The notes beneath the pieces are model-generated. The model ran no database searches. It was not told where the DNA came from and saw nothing but the letters and a program-made list of their open reading frames with translations. From positions 620,001 through 684,000 of the forward strand of contig JAKSGN010000006.1 in assembly GCA_024180945.1 (NCBI GenBank): a stretch of DNA of 64,000 nt. Reading direction: 5' to 3'. Below, in pieces: positions 1 through 10,393 of this stretch. A program made the translations under genes and the position numbers. The number at the start of each line of letters is the position of its first letter. Position 1 is the first letter of the stretch. The stretch comes from Macrophomina tecta (lineage: Eukaryota; Ascomycota; Dothideomycetes; Botryosphaeriales; Botryosphaeriaceae).

Positions 1-1
1 C

Positions 2-987
2 CTAGACGCCGAATCCGCCGTATTGCCGGACCATCCAAGGGCATCCAGCCCTGAATCCATCATCTCCCACCATCCGCCTCCCACCACCAGCATGACAGGA
101 TCGCAGCGCGCTTCGCTAAATTTGGCATTGGAAAATGACCACTTTCGTGAAATGTGGCAGGAGTATTCCAAGACGTGGGAGAGAATAGTCACTTTTGAGG
201 TGAAGCAAAAGCAACTGCTCCAGTTCTGGGACAAGTTCTCCCGCACATCGCTCTATGGCCAGTACACAGTTCTTATGGATCGCATTCAGGCTAAGGTGTG
301 CTCTTTTGTACGGTGACTTCATATTAGCACTTGCTGACATAGGTGTAGCATTCACAAGAAACCGAACGCTTGGAAGATAAACAAGTCAAAGCCGAGTATG
401 CCCTAGAGCAAGCCCACCGGGAGGAACGAGCCCGTTCGGCCGCAGCTTTGAAGCACATGAAAGCATACTGCAGCGGTTCATCGGTCCCGGGCTCTACGAA
501 GAGGAGGATAGTGACCGAAGAAGACAAGCGACGGCTCCGGGAACAAGAGAAATTACATGATGAACTGGACAAGAAGCACGAAGCTGCCATGAAAATGGCC
601 AGGGCCCGGCAAGAGAAGGAAATGAAGGATCTAAAACACGACCATGAGCAAGAACAGAAGGAACTCGAAAAGAAATACAAAGAAGCGCGGCTTGCATCGC
701 GCAGAACTGTTCAGGAGGTTTCCCGTCAGCTGGACGAGGTGATCCGGACGCGCAGACTCAGAGTAGTCAGGCGATGGTACATCAGCCTGAAGCTTTGGGA
801 CAAGACCACCGGCGAAAACGCGGACATTCCTTCGTATGGTGACCTCCCGGCTATTCCGTGGCCAGAAAGGTCAGCTGTCGAAACCATGATTTCTCGGACC
901 TACAGCGTCTTGGATACCTGGCATACATTTAACGACCTCCCGCCTGCTGTCTCTCTTCACGTCCCAATTGTCTCTGAATACGATTGA
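2..987 (+). CDS. Coiled-coil protein of unknown function, 5' end possibly outside window
   Basis: Two exons, 2-295 and 349-987, joined across a 53-nt intron (GTGTGC donor, GTGTAG acceptor; the earlier AG at 341-342 would give an immediate stop). The frame is open to the left edge, so the true start is either the ATG at 92 or lies upstream of the window. The product has an ordered N-terminal part rich in aromatic residues (WQEYSKTWERIVTF), then about 110 residues that are almost entirely charged (E, K, R, Q) in heptad-like order, which indicates a long coiled coil, and a globular tail ending SEYD. I recognise no catalytic motif or family. It could be a scaffold or cytoskeletal adaptor, but that is only a guess from composition. 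The reading frame and splice are well supported; the function is not known. Confidence 0.7.
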
Positions 988-1725
988 TCAGCTGATACCC
1001 TACATGAACATTTTTAACTAGCATAGCCGCGGAGTTTTCAATTTTCGGATAATAGGTCTTGAGCTTTGTTCTATGCGAAATACCCCTTTCCTTTTCTATC
1101 AGCATCCAAGATCTTGCGCAAAATTCAAAATACCCCATGGGCATTTTCTTCTTCTCATGGTAGAGGTGGCGGTCAACAAAACTTTCGCATCGAACCTTTG
1201 TTTTATACATACATTTTTCTTCATTACGTTTTGGCGCCATCATAATCCCTTGGATACTGCAACCGTCCGGACTACCATTTATCTTTCGGATTTGACACGT
1301 CATGACGCCGAGACATCCCTTGGATGGAATGATTTAGGAATAGATGGATGTGCTTGGAGAATTTACATTTTACGAGGATGCAGACAGAGGCTATGAACAA
1401 CATGCCGGGGTTCAAAAGTTTGGTACAGTTAGTCGTTTCTTAGTGCTCAATACAGATTGTACAGGAGATTGGATCTTTAGTTCCAACAGACACGCTAATA
1501 GTTTTTTCTAAGGTGGCCCGATAGATGGGACATTTCAATCTTGTCTTCCGGAAAGAAACCATCCAAAGGTCCTGCTTATTTGTTCACACGTTGCCGTGTC
1601 CATCTGCTTGAAAAGCTGTTTGCTTCAATGGATAGAAAAGTCTCAGGCTTGCGTTTCATTAAACTTCACCAGCATCTCCATCCCATCAAAAGGCTTCGAA
1701 GTGACCTGCCTTGTCTACACAGGAT
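988..1725. other. Convergent intergenic region
   Basis: This is the 3' flank shared by the coiled-coil gene (+) and the P450 gene (-). It is AT-richer than the genes beside it. Short ORFs exist on both strands, but none has a recognisable domain, a good start context or splice-linked continuation. I see no RNA gene or repeat. Confidence 0.5.
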
Positions 1726-3820
1726 TCAGTACAAAGCGGTTCCTGCTCTTGGAAAGGAGAAAAGACGGAAAAACTTGCAACTCACATTGAACATCGGACT
1801 CACGACCTCATACTGTCCCTTGGCACCGAGAACCGGATTGCCCTGCACATCCGTCCTCACCGCGCCCGCCCCGACCTTCACGAAATCGTAGCGCCACGCC
1901 GTCACGGCCAGGATCACCCGCGCCTCGAGGTTGGCCAGCTCCTGCCCGATGCAGTTGCGCGGCCCGCGCTCGAAGGGCCGCCACACGCTCGCCGGCACCC
2001 GCTTCCCTCCTGCAGCAGCAATGGCGGCCTTCTGGTCGTCGTCGAGGACGTCGTCCACGCGCGTCCCGGCCGATGTGTCCGCGTCGCCCACCCACCGCTC
2101 CGGCACCCACTCGTCCGCGTCCTCGCCGTACACGGCCCGGTCGCGCTGCACCAGGTAATGGCAGTTGTATAGGACGAACCCGTCGAGGCACACGGCGCCG
2201 CCGCCGCCGCCGGGCAGCCTCACCGTGAAGCCCGTGCCCGGCGGGGCGCGGCGCGCGGTGCTGGCGGGCGGGTAGACGCGCAGGGTCTCCTTGATGATGG
2301 CGGAGGTGTAGGTGAGTCTCTTGATCAGATCGGGCCCGGAGGGGCTGGAGAGCGCGGCCGCGATAGTGTCAGAGGTGCTGTTGGCGCCGAATACGGCGGC
2401 GAGTTCGCATCGGAGGGAGCGCAGCGCGTGGGGCGTGCGGGAGAGCTCGTAGAAGGACCATTGCAAGAGGATGCTGGTAGTGTCGTGGCCCGCGAAGAGG
2501 AAGGATTTGAGCGTGTCGGTGGTGGTTTGGAGGATGTGCGGGGAGAGGGTGGCTGTGCTGGCTTCTTGGAGGCTGAGGGCAAGGACCGAGCGGGGGCGCG
2601 CTTTAGGGTCTTTGGAGGAGGAGGAGGAGGAGGAGGTAGTGGTGGTGGTGGTGCCGTTTTGGTCAGGGGCTGAGGCATTGGTGAGGGACTGGGCGTGCTG
2701 GGCAAGGATAATAGCTCTGAGTTCGGTCTCGACACCGCGAGTGAGCTGTTTGCGGCGCCAACTTTTGAGTGGGTCGGCCTGAAAGAGGGCAGAGCCGCCC
2801 GAGACGGTATAGGTCTCCATGAGCTCGCGGTAGTAGCGGACTAGAGGGCTTTGTTGGGCGATTTCGAGCTGAGCGTTGAGGTCTATGTCCATGGTCACAG
2901 CCCCTAGAGGTGGTTGAGACATTAGAACTCCCACAGATTTTTTTTTTTTTTTATGAGTGAGGAGGGGGACTGACCGATGATATCGAAGGTCAAATTCACA
3001 CACAGGTCATGGAGCGCCGAAGGTTTTCCTGAGCGAGCAAGTTTATCGAGATTTTTTACGAAAATGCTGGTTTTCTCCACGATGCGCGGCAGGAGAGTTG
3101 CAAGATGTGTGGGTGCAAAGCCGGGGTTGAAGGTACGGCGAAGCCCTTTCCAAGTTTCGCCCTGGTCTTTGTGTGAGATGCGAATACGCAGATATAAAGC
3201 AAAACGAACATGAGGATCTGTAAGTAAGGGCGTTTAAATTTTTCACGAGCCTCGGAGCAGTTAAAGGAAACCGATTAAATGGGTTGGCACCTACCCCTGT
3301 CCGGAGCACCGAATGTTCGCCAATAAGTGGCAGCATGTGGTCTGGATGTAGATTGTTAGAGGAATATGACGATTATGGGATGAGCGAGAGATACCCATAG
3401 TGGGTGACTTCGGTACACTGTGTGGGAAGGTCTTCGATGACTTGGCTATTTGCTCGGCGACTTCATGGGAATTGATTATTGCAATCTCATAGAGGAAGGG
3501 GCGAAAGTCGAGCACCACTATGGGCGGGCTACCCAGAGATTCAACGAGGTCACGAAAGATGTAATCTGTGCAAGAGAAGAGTGAACCTAACATCTTTGGA
3601 CAGTGAAGCGACGGTGAGTGTACTCACCAGTATGCAGTCTTGTATCGCCCCTAGCTCTGTAAAGATCTGAGATGAGCTTGCCGCTTCCAAATAAAAGAGA
3701 CCTGGGCGCATATACGACCCCATCTCTCTTGCCCCCGAAGCGCCATCTGGTAGCAAGGGAGTAACAATACCACAGCAATAGCGGGACAGCTGCAGCCAAC
3801 AGTGTAGTGCTGGAAGTCAT
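1726..3820 (-). CDS. Cytochrome P450 monooxygenase, membrane-anchored
   Basis: Five exons on the minus strand: 3628-3820, 3395-3565, 3295-3341, 2975-3161 and 1726-2903; 591 residues, long for a P450. The start at 3820 gives an N-terminal hydrophobic anchor (about residues 5-20), so the enzyme should sit in the ER membrane. Visible motifs are the I-helix AGHDTT (about 337-342), the K-helix ExxR as ETLR (about 405-408) and the haem loop FERGPRNCIG (about 510-519, Cys 517 as thiolate ligand). The early text (SVPKSPTM, LLPLIGEHSVL, GETWKGLRRTFNPGFAP) matches fungal class E P450s with broad, often secondary-metabolic roles. A threonine/serine linker lies just before the I-helix. No other biosynthetic genes flank it, so the substrate cannot be inferred. 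Family certain; reaction unknown. Confidence 0.9.
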
Positions 3821-4924
3821 GGGGCGGGATTGTAGGAGGTAGTGAGGAAAGGTGAAGATGGTAGAGAGCCAATACCCCTCTCGGCAAGGTTGCCACGGCG
3901 TGACTAAGTATATACGCTAAAGCTTGACCTTGTTCCGGTCAGAGCACATTACCGCCCTCCGCTTTCCGCTCAGACCTCCGGACCGACCGGTTGACCCCCG
4001 CAGTAAATGCCAATCGCTTCCTTCGTAGGTGTGGTTAATTCTGCAAAGACACCATGAAATTGGGACACAGGTGGTCACCGTAGCCCAATTGAGATGCTGA
4101 AATGACTCGTCTGGGTAGTACAACCCTTGACAGCAGTACGTGCGCACATAGTAGGTTTCTACTGAAGTGTTAACCCACAGGGTGATGCATGTTGCACGAG
4201 GGTGCTCTTCAAGAGTGCTAGCGCAGAGATCAACGTATCCTTCTCGAGCTGGACCAATCAATATTGCTTGGTGATGGCAACCCATCTCGACTCTGACACT
4301 AATACGAATACGAGCTTCCACCGCTCTAAGAGGACCTGGCTACCCTGCAGCAGTCCAGGACAACCAACACTTGTTGAATCTGTTGGCCGTCTTACCGGAC
4401 TCGCACTGTAGCATCGGAAGCAGCATATGTCTAGGAATTGGCATTAGGCAATGCAATGCCTCGCATAACGGCGTCGATACATTCGAAGAGGGGATGATGT
4501 GCTTGGAGCCCACTATGCGTTCAGGTCTCCTATGAAGATGGTGCATGCATCGTTCCAGCCTACCTGACTCTTTCAAACGCCCACCTAATACAGTCGCCCT
4601 CGCAAAATTCCAAATAATCGTTCTTCTCGCGAGCAGTCCTTGAGCAAGCAAAGATGACATGGCGGAGGCAGCGAAACTGGCACGCCGATATGGCCACCAT
4701 CTTAAAAGGTAGCTAACCACATTCCCGGAGCATTTGACAGCTGCCAGCGTTGCGCCGTTTGAGCGACAAGTTGTTGACAGGAGCCCCACACCGGCAACTA
4801 CTTCCCCAGTCTATCGATAAGCCCGACCAGAATCTCCGGCGGGACATCAAACTTCCTGCAACCTCATCCACCCGCCCGCCAGACTGCCACCAAAGCAAAA
4901 AGGAAAAAAAAAAAAAAAAAAGTC
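3821..4924. other. Divergent intergenic region between P450 and YAE1
   Basis: About 1.1 kb upstream of both the P450 (-) and YAE1 (+). Small ORFs on both strands show no family resemblance. The notable element is the oligo(A) run at its right end, listed separately. No RNA gene seen. Confidence 0.5.
4904..4921 (+). repeat. A18 homopolymer in the YAE1 leader
   Basis: Eighteen consecutive A residues end three bases before the first ATG of YAE1 at 4925. The run would lie in the 5' untranslated leader. Its exact length may vary or be a sequencing artefact of a homopolymer. Confidence 0.8.
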
Positions 4925-5701
4925 ATGATGCTGCGCGAGGACAAGGGCGGCATGTCTCCTACCACGGCCTTCGGATCGCTCTCCCTGCGCGACTCCGCCT
5001 CGCAGACGCCAAACGACGCCCTCGACGACATTTTCGGCGAGCCCGCACCCGTCGCCACCTCCAGCCAGCTCGACGATATTTTCGGCTGTTCGCCGCCCCA
5101 AGATGATGCCCTCATTTCGGATATCGGTGATCGCGAAGGACGAAGCGAAATAACGCAGGGTGAGGCTGTTTCTTCCGGCGCAGATGTATCCGACATTCCG
5201 CGATTGCGCAGCACTCATGTTACCGCCGGATATCGTGATGGTATCTCAGAGAGTAAGGCCAGCCATGTGCAGCAAGGCTTCGATGAGGGCTTTCCGCTGG
5301 GCGCTGTGCTGGGTATCAAGGCAGGGTGGGTTCTGGGGACGCTGGAGGGTGTGGCTGTTGCGTTAAGGGCCGTGGCAGTGCGAAAGGGCAAAAGCGATGA
5401 GAGGAAGGAAGCAGCGGATGCCTTTGAGAGGGCCCGAAAGCTGCTTGTGATGGCGAGGAAAGAGTTGGACATTGTGTCGCTATTTGGCCAACAGTATTTC
5501 GACGATGAAGGCATTTGGAAATACGAAGTCAATGGTCAAGAGGGCGAGATCACTTTCGAGCAGGTGGCAGCCCAGCATCCATTGCTCTCGAAGTGGCTGC
5601 CTGCTGTGGAGAAACTGGCTGAGGACGAGAGGATTGACCTCGGCATTCTGGACAGGCGCGCCAGAGAGGACTCGGACGAAGAAACCACGACGATCGGTTG
5701 A
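4925..5701 (+). CDS. YAE1: Yae1-family protein, adaptor for cytosolic Fe-S protein assembly
   Basis: Single exon, 258 residues. The diagnostic part is the deca-GX3 motif at about residues 100-137, where glycines recur every fourth residue (GFDE GFPL GAVL GIKA GWVL G). In yeast, Yae1 pairs with Lto1 to recruit the ABC protein Rli1 to the cytosolic iron-sulfur targeting complex, so this gene probably supports ribosome recycling indirectly. Upstream of the motif is a low-complexity acidic segment with two LDDIFG repeats (near residues 34 and 50). The C-terminal part contains a helical segment and a conserved-looking block around GQQYFDDEGIWKYE. The start is chosen at the first of two adjacent ATG codons. 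An A18 tract abuts the start. Identification rests on the GX3 motif and size. Confidence 0.88.
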   Translation: MMLREDKGGMSPTTAFGSLSLRDSASQTPNDALDDIFGEPAPVATSSQLDDIFGCSPPQDDALISDIGDREGRSEITQGEAVSSGADVSDIPRLRSTHVTAGYRDGISESKASHVQQGFDEGFPLGAVLGIKAGWVLGTLEGVAVALRAVAVRKGKSDERKEAADAFERARKLLVMARKELDIVSLFGQQYFDDEGIWKYEVNGQEGEITFEQVAAQHPLLSKWLPAVEKLAEDERIDLGILDRRAREDSDEETTTIG

Positions 5702-6502
5702 AATTGCCGCAGATTCTGTGGTAACCGATCTGTTCCGCATCTCCAAACACTACCCACGCATGTCGCACATGACCGTGGCTAAACGCTGTGGGTCACAAGA
5801 TACATCTCGAACTTGCGAGATCCACAGGCGAACTACCTCCAATCTTGTGGAGTCGACTGGCGAGCCACTGAGCCATGGTGACTCGGAGCCCCTGACTCTA
5901 CGACCTAAGAGTGTTGGGCTTCGAAGGCGTCTACCGCTCCGAGCATGTCCTGCTAGCTCTGCTGCAACAAATAAAGGTTCAGGCTATTTATAACCCTGTA
6001 TTCAACACCGATCATTGACAATTCGTATGCACCGGGCCCCACATTCCATGAATGCGGAAAGACTGAGTGGTACAGGATAAGAGAGTATGATTTGATACAC
6101 CACCGATACGCGGCGCGAGAGCTGGGCTGTCGCTTACATCGATTTTCTAGGAAGTATCGGTCCTCAAAGTTTTGATCCAAGTTGCGAAGTCGGCTGGCAT
6201 TACAATTGGTCAATTTCTAAACTTAGAAAGACTTTTGCGAGGGTACAATCTTTCCTTCACTGAGTGTGAGACTCCATTTCCCGGCCGACGCGGCAATGAA
6301 GAAACCCGCCGTAGAGCTCGGCGTACGAAACTACATGTATCGGAGATTTGCTTCCATCGCCATGTCCTCAGCTCATATATAACAGACCTGTATTGTCCCA
6401 TGGAGAAGTCAACTGAAAACAAGTAGAATCGGTTTCTGCGAAATCCTATTCCGAATTACTCGGACTGACAAGGGTGGCCGATTTAATTTTGCGATGATCG
6501 CC
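5702..6502. other. Convergent intergenic region
   Basis: Shared 3' flank of YAE1 (+) and the flavoprotein gene (-). ORFs here are shadows or short random frames. I see no RNA gene, repeat or regulatory signal that I can support. Confidence 0.5.
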
Positions 6503-7303
6503 TCAGACGCCATTTGGCAAGGCGTCTGCCGGCCTGTCCGTCCCATCTTCGCTGGCGATGACCCAGTCTGTGATCTGGCCCTTATAGTCAGAGATGCGCC
6601 CATCTTTGATGGCAACAGCAATAACTCTTGTTTCCTCGCCCTCAACCCAGTATCCTCTCCCGCCGTCACCACCTCCGGAGACGTTCGGATTTGTGCTGAA
6701 GGCGTTGCTTGCGTCATCCACTTCGGACCCAAACGTGTTGTTCTCCAAATGCCTGGCCTTGAGCCATTTCTCCTCTTCAGAACCACGCGGCACAAACGTG
6801 GCACTTCCATTGATGGTGATCGAGATCCGTGACAGAGAAGCGGAGTTCATGCCCAGAAGCAGCGTAGCAAGGGAGCTCCGCGATGCGGCCGGTGGGGGGC
6901 TCGACTCACGGCCGGAAGTAAGGGTCGGGGGGCGAGTCGTCACCCAGTCATGGACAAGCAACGAGACGCGCGGGTTCTGGCAGAGGTTTGTGGTCTTCTG
7001 GGTCCCGGGCGGGGTGGTCATGATAATCTGCGGCGTGGGCGAATAGGGCGACGAGGGCAGGTAGGTGTAGTTCATGAGGGAGATGTGAGGCATGGCGTCG
7101 GGCGAGCTTGTCGCAAGGTGCAACTGCATGGTGGTCAACATCCAATGTACTGAGAAAGCGGGGTTGCAGGCAGCGCGTGAATGCGCGATATCTGTCTCGG
7201 AACTCACGTAGCGCGCATTTTCTAGGCATTGGACAACTTCCTGCGGCAGCTCGGAGGAGACGGTGGGTGTTGTAATTTCGGGCATGGCTGGCGTGGTCCT
7301 CAA
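6503..7303 (-). CDS. Pyridoxamine 5'-phosphate oxidase-like FMN-binding protein
   Basis: Two exons, 7208-7303 and 6503-7123, giving 238 residues from the ATG at 7303 (232 if the in-frame ATG at 7285 is used). The 84-nt intron (GTGAGT...CATGCAG) is a multiple of three without a stop, so the frame runs through it; removing it restores the family text N-A-R-Y-L-H-L-A-T. After that come PHISLMNYTYLPSS, a phosphate/FMN-type segment around IIMTTPPGTQKTTNL, and NPRVSLLVHDW, which together match the split-barrel flavin-binding family that includes the yeast uncharacterised proteins YLR456W and YPR172W. Members are distinct from true Pdx3, so a vitamin B6 role is not assured. It is divergent from the RhoGAP gene. 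Confidence 0.82.
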   Translation of the reverse strand: MRTTPAMPEITTPTVSSELPQEVVQCLENARYVSSETDIAHSRAACNPAFSVHWMLTTMQLHLATSSPDAMPHISLMNYTYLPSSPYSPTPQIIMTTPPGTQKTTNLCQNPRVSLLVHDWVTTRPPTLTSGRESSPPPAASRSSLATLLLGMNSASLSRISITINGSATFVPRGSEEEKWLKARHLENNTFGSEVDDASNAFSTNPNVSGGGDGGRGYWVEGEETRVIAVAIKDGRISDYKGQITDWVIASEDGTDRPADALPNGV

Positions 7304-7641
7304 GCAGGTAGATGAGAGGTGCGCCGGAGGTCTGGGGAATGGCGGCGGTGGTGGTGGTGTTCGAGTGCTGGGCTAAACAAGATCCCCGCCACTGATAGAC
7401 AAGGCGCGCGCATCGTTCGGCGAGTCAACTCCTTTCCGGCCCTTGTCCATCGCCCCAGCCACATCGCTCGCGACGTCACGCACGGGGGGCTGTGCTCCAC
7501 TCAGCCCTGACTACGCGCATTCGATCGGCGCCCGTCGTGATACCTAATTACCCTTCCCGAGCCCAGGGCTGCCAACACCACGTCTCTGTTCCCCTCGACG
7601 ACGACCGCCGGCCAACCTCGCGGCACTTTTCGCGACCCAAC
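7304..7641. promoter_or_regulatory. Divergent promoter region, flavoprotein gene / RGD1-like
   Basis: 338 bp separate the two start codons, so both promoters must lie here. The stretch is GC-rich with C-rich runs. No clear TATA box was seen. Confidence 0.5.
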
Positions 7642-9948
7642 ATGGAATCCAAGGAGCTCCCAGACTCGCCTGCGGACCAGTACACGCCCCTGCAGGAGGG
7701 GCCCTCGTCGCCGACTGACCCGGAGCCTGCGGCGCCGGTCCAGCAGCCTGCGCTGGTCGACCTGGCCATTCAGAAGGAGGTTGACGAGGTCATATACTCA
7801 GACGTGTGTCCTGCCCCCGCGTAAGCCAGTGGCGCATCGCTAAACAAGGCCCAGATCGGAGTTAACACGCTGCTCACTCGACTTAAGCAGAGCATTGCTT
7901 CCGCAAGAGTCAGTAACGGCCTGCTCGCCCCCATACTCACAACGTTGTTGATTGATACCGCGTAGGACTTCTCTAGCTTCCTCGGCAAGCGCTCCAAGCT
8001 CGAAGAGGAACAGGCGCAAGGCATCAAGAAGCTATGCCGCTCCACCCACGAGGCTCTCCGCCGCAATGACTCCCGCCAGGGTACCTATGGCACTCAGTTT
8101 GAGGAAGCGACGAAGCTGCACGAGCGCATGAGCGATAATGGAATGCAGTTCGCCTTGTCCCTGCACCAGATGCACGAGGACCTGAACGAACTCACCAACA
8201 CCATCGAGCGACAGAGGAAGCAATTGAAGCAGAAGGCATTGGCGGAGGAGAAGAAGGTGTCGGATGCGATCCAGCAGATGGAAAAGGCCAAGGCCAAATA
8301 TGAGTCTCTGGCTGAGGACTATGACAAGGTCAAGACCGGTGATAAGACTGCAGGAAGGGTGTTCGGCATCAAGGGCCCAAAGAGCGCGGCTCAGCACGAG
8401 GAGGACATCCATCGCAAGCTCCTGGCCGCGGACCAGGACTACAAGAGCAAGGTTGAGAACGCACAACTACTGCGAACCGAGCTTGTCGACCGGCTGCGAC
8501 CCCAGTCCGTCAGGTCTATGATGGAACTTATCAAGGAATGCGACTCAGGGTTGACGCTGCAGATGCAGAAGTTTGGTAGGTTCAAAATTATGGTTTTATT
8601 GAATGGGAAGTCCGGCGACTAATGTTGCCCCGTAGCATCCTTCAACGAGAAGCTCATTCTTGGAAACGGCATTCTCATTGCTCCCCTCAACAATCCGGGC
8701 GAGCCGGAACACCCTAGTCTGCGCGACATCATTTACAAAATTGACAACGACAAAGACCTCACTTCCTTCATCACCGAGCATTCCGGGAAGGTTCCGAGGC
8801 CTCCAGAGATCAGATACCAGCAACACCATGTATGTGGCTCTGGCCTGCGATTACTGTAGACCGTACTGATTTCTGTAGACTTTGGCTCCGACACAGCAGC
8901 CATCTCTTCCTCAGGCACCATCGTCTGACGCATTCCGCCCTTCACAACCATCGCCTGTCCAGAGCCAGCCTCCGCCTCCACCTCAACAACAGGATCAAGC
9001 GCCATTCCTCTCATACAATCCCCCGAGAGACACATCCCCGATTCTGTCTCCACAAGACCCTTTGCGACAGAACCCGTACTCGTCTCCCCAAGAGTCCCGT
9101 CCCCCATACCCGACGAGCGACTTCCCACTTCAAACAACCGGTTTCAGTAACAGCGGCCCCCCTCCGCAGAATGGGGGTGGGGCTTACGGAGGACCGCCGC
9201 CCAGCGGGCCACCAGTGCACTTTTCCAATGCACCACCGATTAAGCCTGTCTTTGGAATCACGCTGGATGATATGTTCCGCCGAGATGGTTCACCTGTTCC
9301 AATTGTCGTATACCAGTGTATCCAGGCTGTGGATATGTTCGGCTTGGACACCGAAGGCATCTATCGTGTACCTGGTACTAGCTCGCACATCATGGCCATG
9401 AAGCAGATGTTCGACCACGGTGAGTCAATTTACAAACATGATACGGGATTGTTATCCTGACGGAATACAGATGCCTCCGCAGTTGATTTCCGCAATCCCG
9501 AGGCATTCTATCACGACGTCAACAGTGTTGCTGGCTTGCTCAAGCAGTTTTTCCGTGACCTTCCCGATCCACTGCTCACATCAGCCCATTATGAAGAGTT
9601 CATCGAGGCGGCAAAAATCGAGGACGACACGGTCAGGAGGGATAGTATGCATGCAATCATCAACGCGCTGCCTGACCCCAACTATGCGACGCTGAGAGCG
9701 CTGGTGCTACACTTGAATCGGGTGCAGGAAAGGAGTGCAAGCAACAGGATGAGTACCAGTAACTTGGCAATTTGCTTCGCGTAAGTCATCAAAACATAGC
9801 CACTTGGTATATTTCTTTCATAGGCTAACACGTTCATAGGCCTACATGCATGGGGCAGCACAGGGGAGCCATGTCCGATGCGGGATTGCAGGCCAAGGTT
9901 TTGGACACCATTCTCGTCAATACCTACCAGATCTTTGACGAGGACTAG
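7642..9948 (+). CDS. RGD1: F-BAR / RhoGAP protein of the Rgd1 type
   Basis: Seven exons: 7642-7803, 7855-7908, 7966-8575, 8636-8829, 8879-9419, 9471-9780 and 9840-9948; all junctions keep frame, giving 659 residues. Residues about 45-320 form an F-BAR/FCH module (SDIGVNTLLTRLKQSI at its start, then long charged helices), which binds and curves membrane. A proline/glutamine-rich linker follows (about 345-455). The RhoGAP domain covers about 461-645, with the arginine-finger signature GIYRVPG near residue 503 and the terminal helices (STSNLAICFAPTCMG). Yeast Rgd1 stimulates GTP hydrolysis by Rho3 and Rho4 and acts in polarised growth and septation; a similar hyphal role is inferred. The start at 7642 follows ACCCAAC and precedes the conserved helix. 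All introns are 49-60 nt. Confidence 0.92.
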
Positions 9949-10393
9949 GCGAGTATGTAGAAGGATTTGCAGGATCTGACGGGTTTTGAAGGACTTTTGG
10001 ATGGGCGCTTGATACCATGGCATCTATTCATTTCATTGCAGTTGACGCCAATGAGAGATTTCGGGCGACTCAAGGGGTGTCCGTCCTCATATGTAGACCC
10101 CCTCTTTCTTTAATTTTATAAATTGTTGTTTCGTACCCATACAAGTGCAAAGGTGCAGGCCAGGTGGTAGTTCAGACTGTGGAACCAAAGCAATCGGTAA
10201 TTCGGGGTCACTCGGGCCGAGCCGGGACTGCAGCGATAAGCGATCAGCGTGCAGGATGCCCGAGTGCGGATCGGCGGCTCGTCAGTCGTCATCGATTGGA
10301 AAGCAACAGGCACCAAGCAACGCAGAACCTCTCCGCCCTCCAATTCCTCTCCGCCACATTCTTTCTCTCAATTACAGCGCCAGGCTCGCCATC
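9949..10393. other. Tandem intergenic region upstream of MCP2-like gene
   Basis: This holds the 3' flank of the RGD1-like gene and the promoter of the next gene. A C/T-rich leader around 10340-10375 precedes the start codon. No other feature could be supported. Confidence 0.45.

Noticed and set aside
1726..3003. Single-exon reading of the P450 C-terminal part
   Set aside because: The frame enters a T-rich intron at 2904-2974; splicing to 2975 restores the conserved P450 text.
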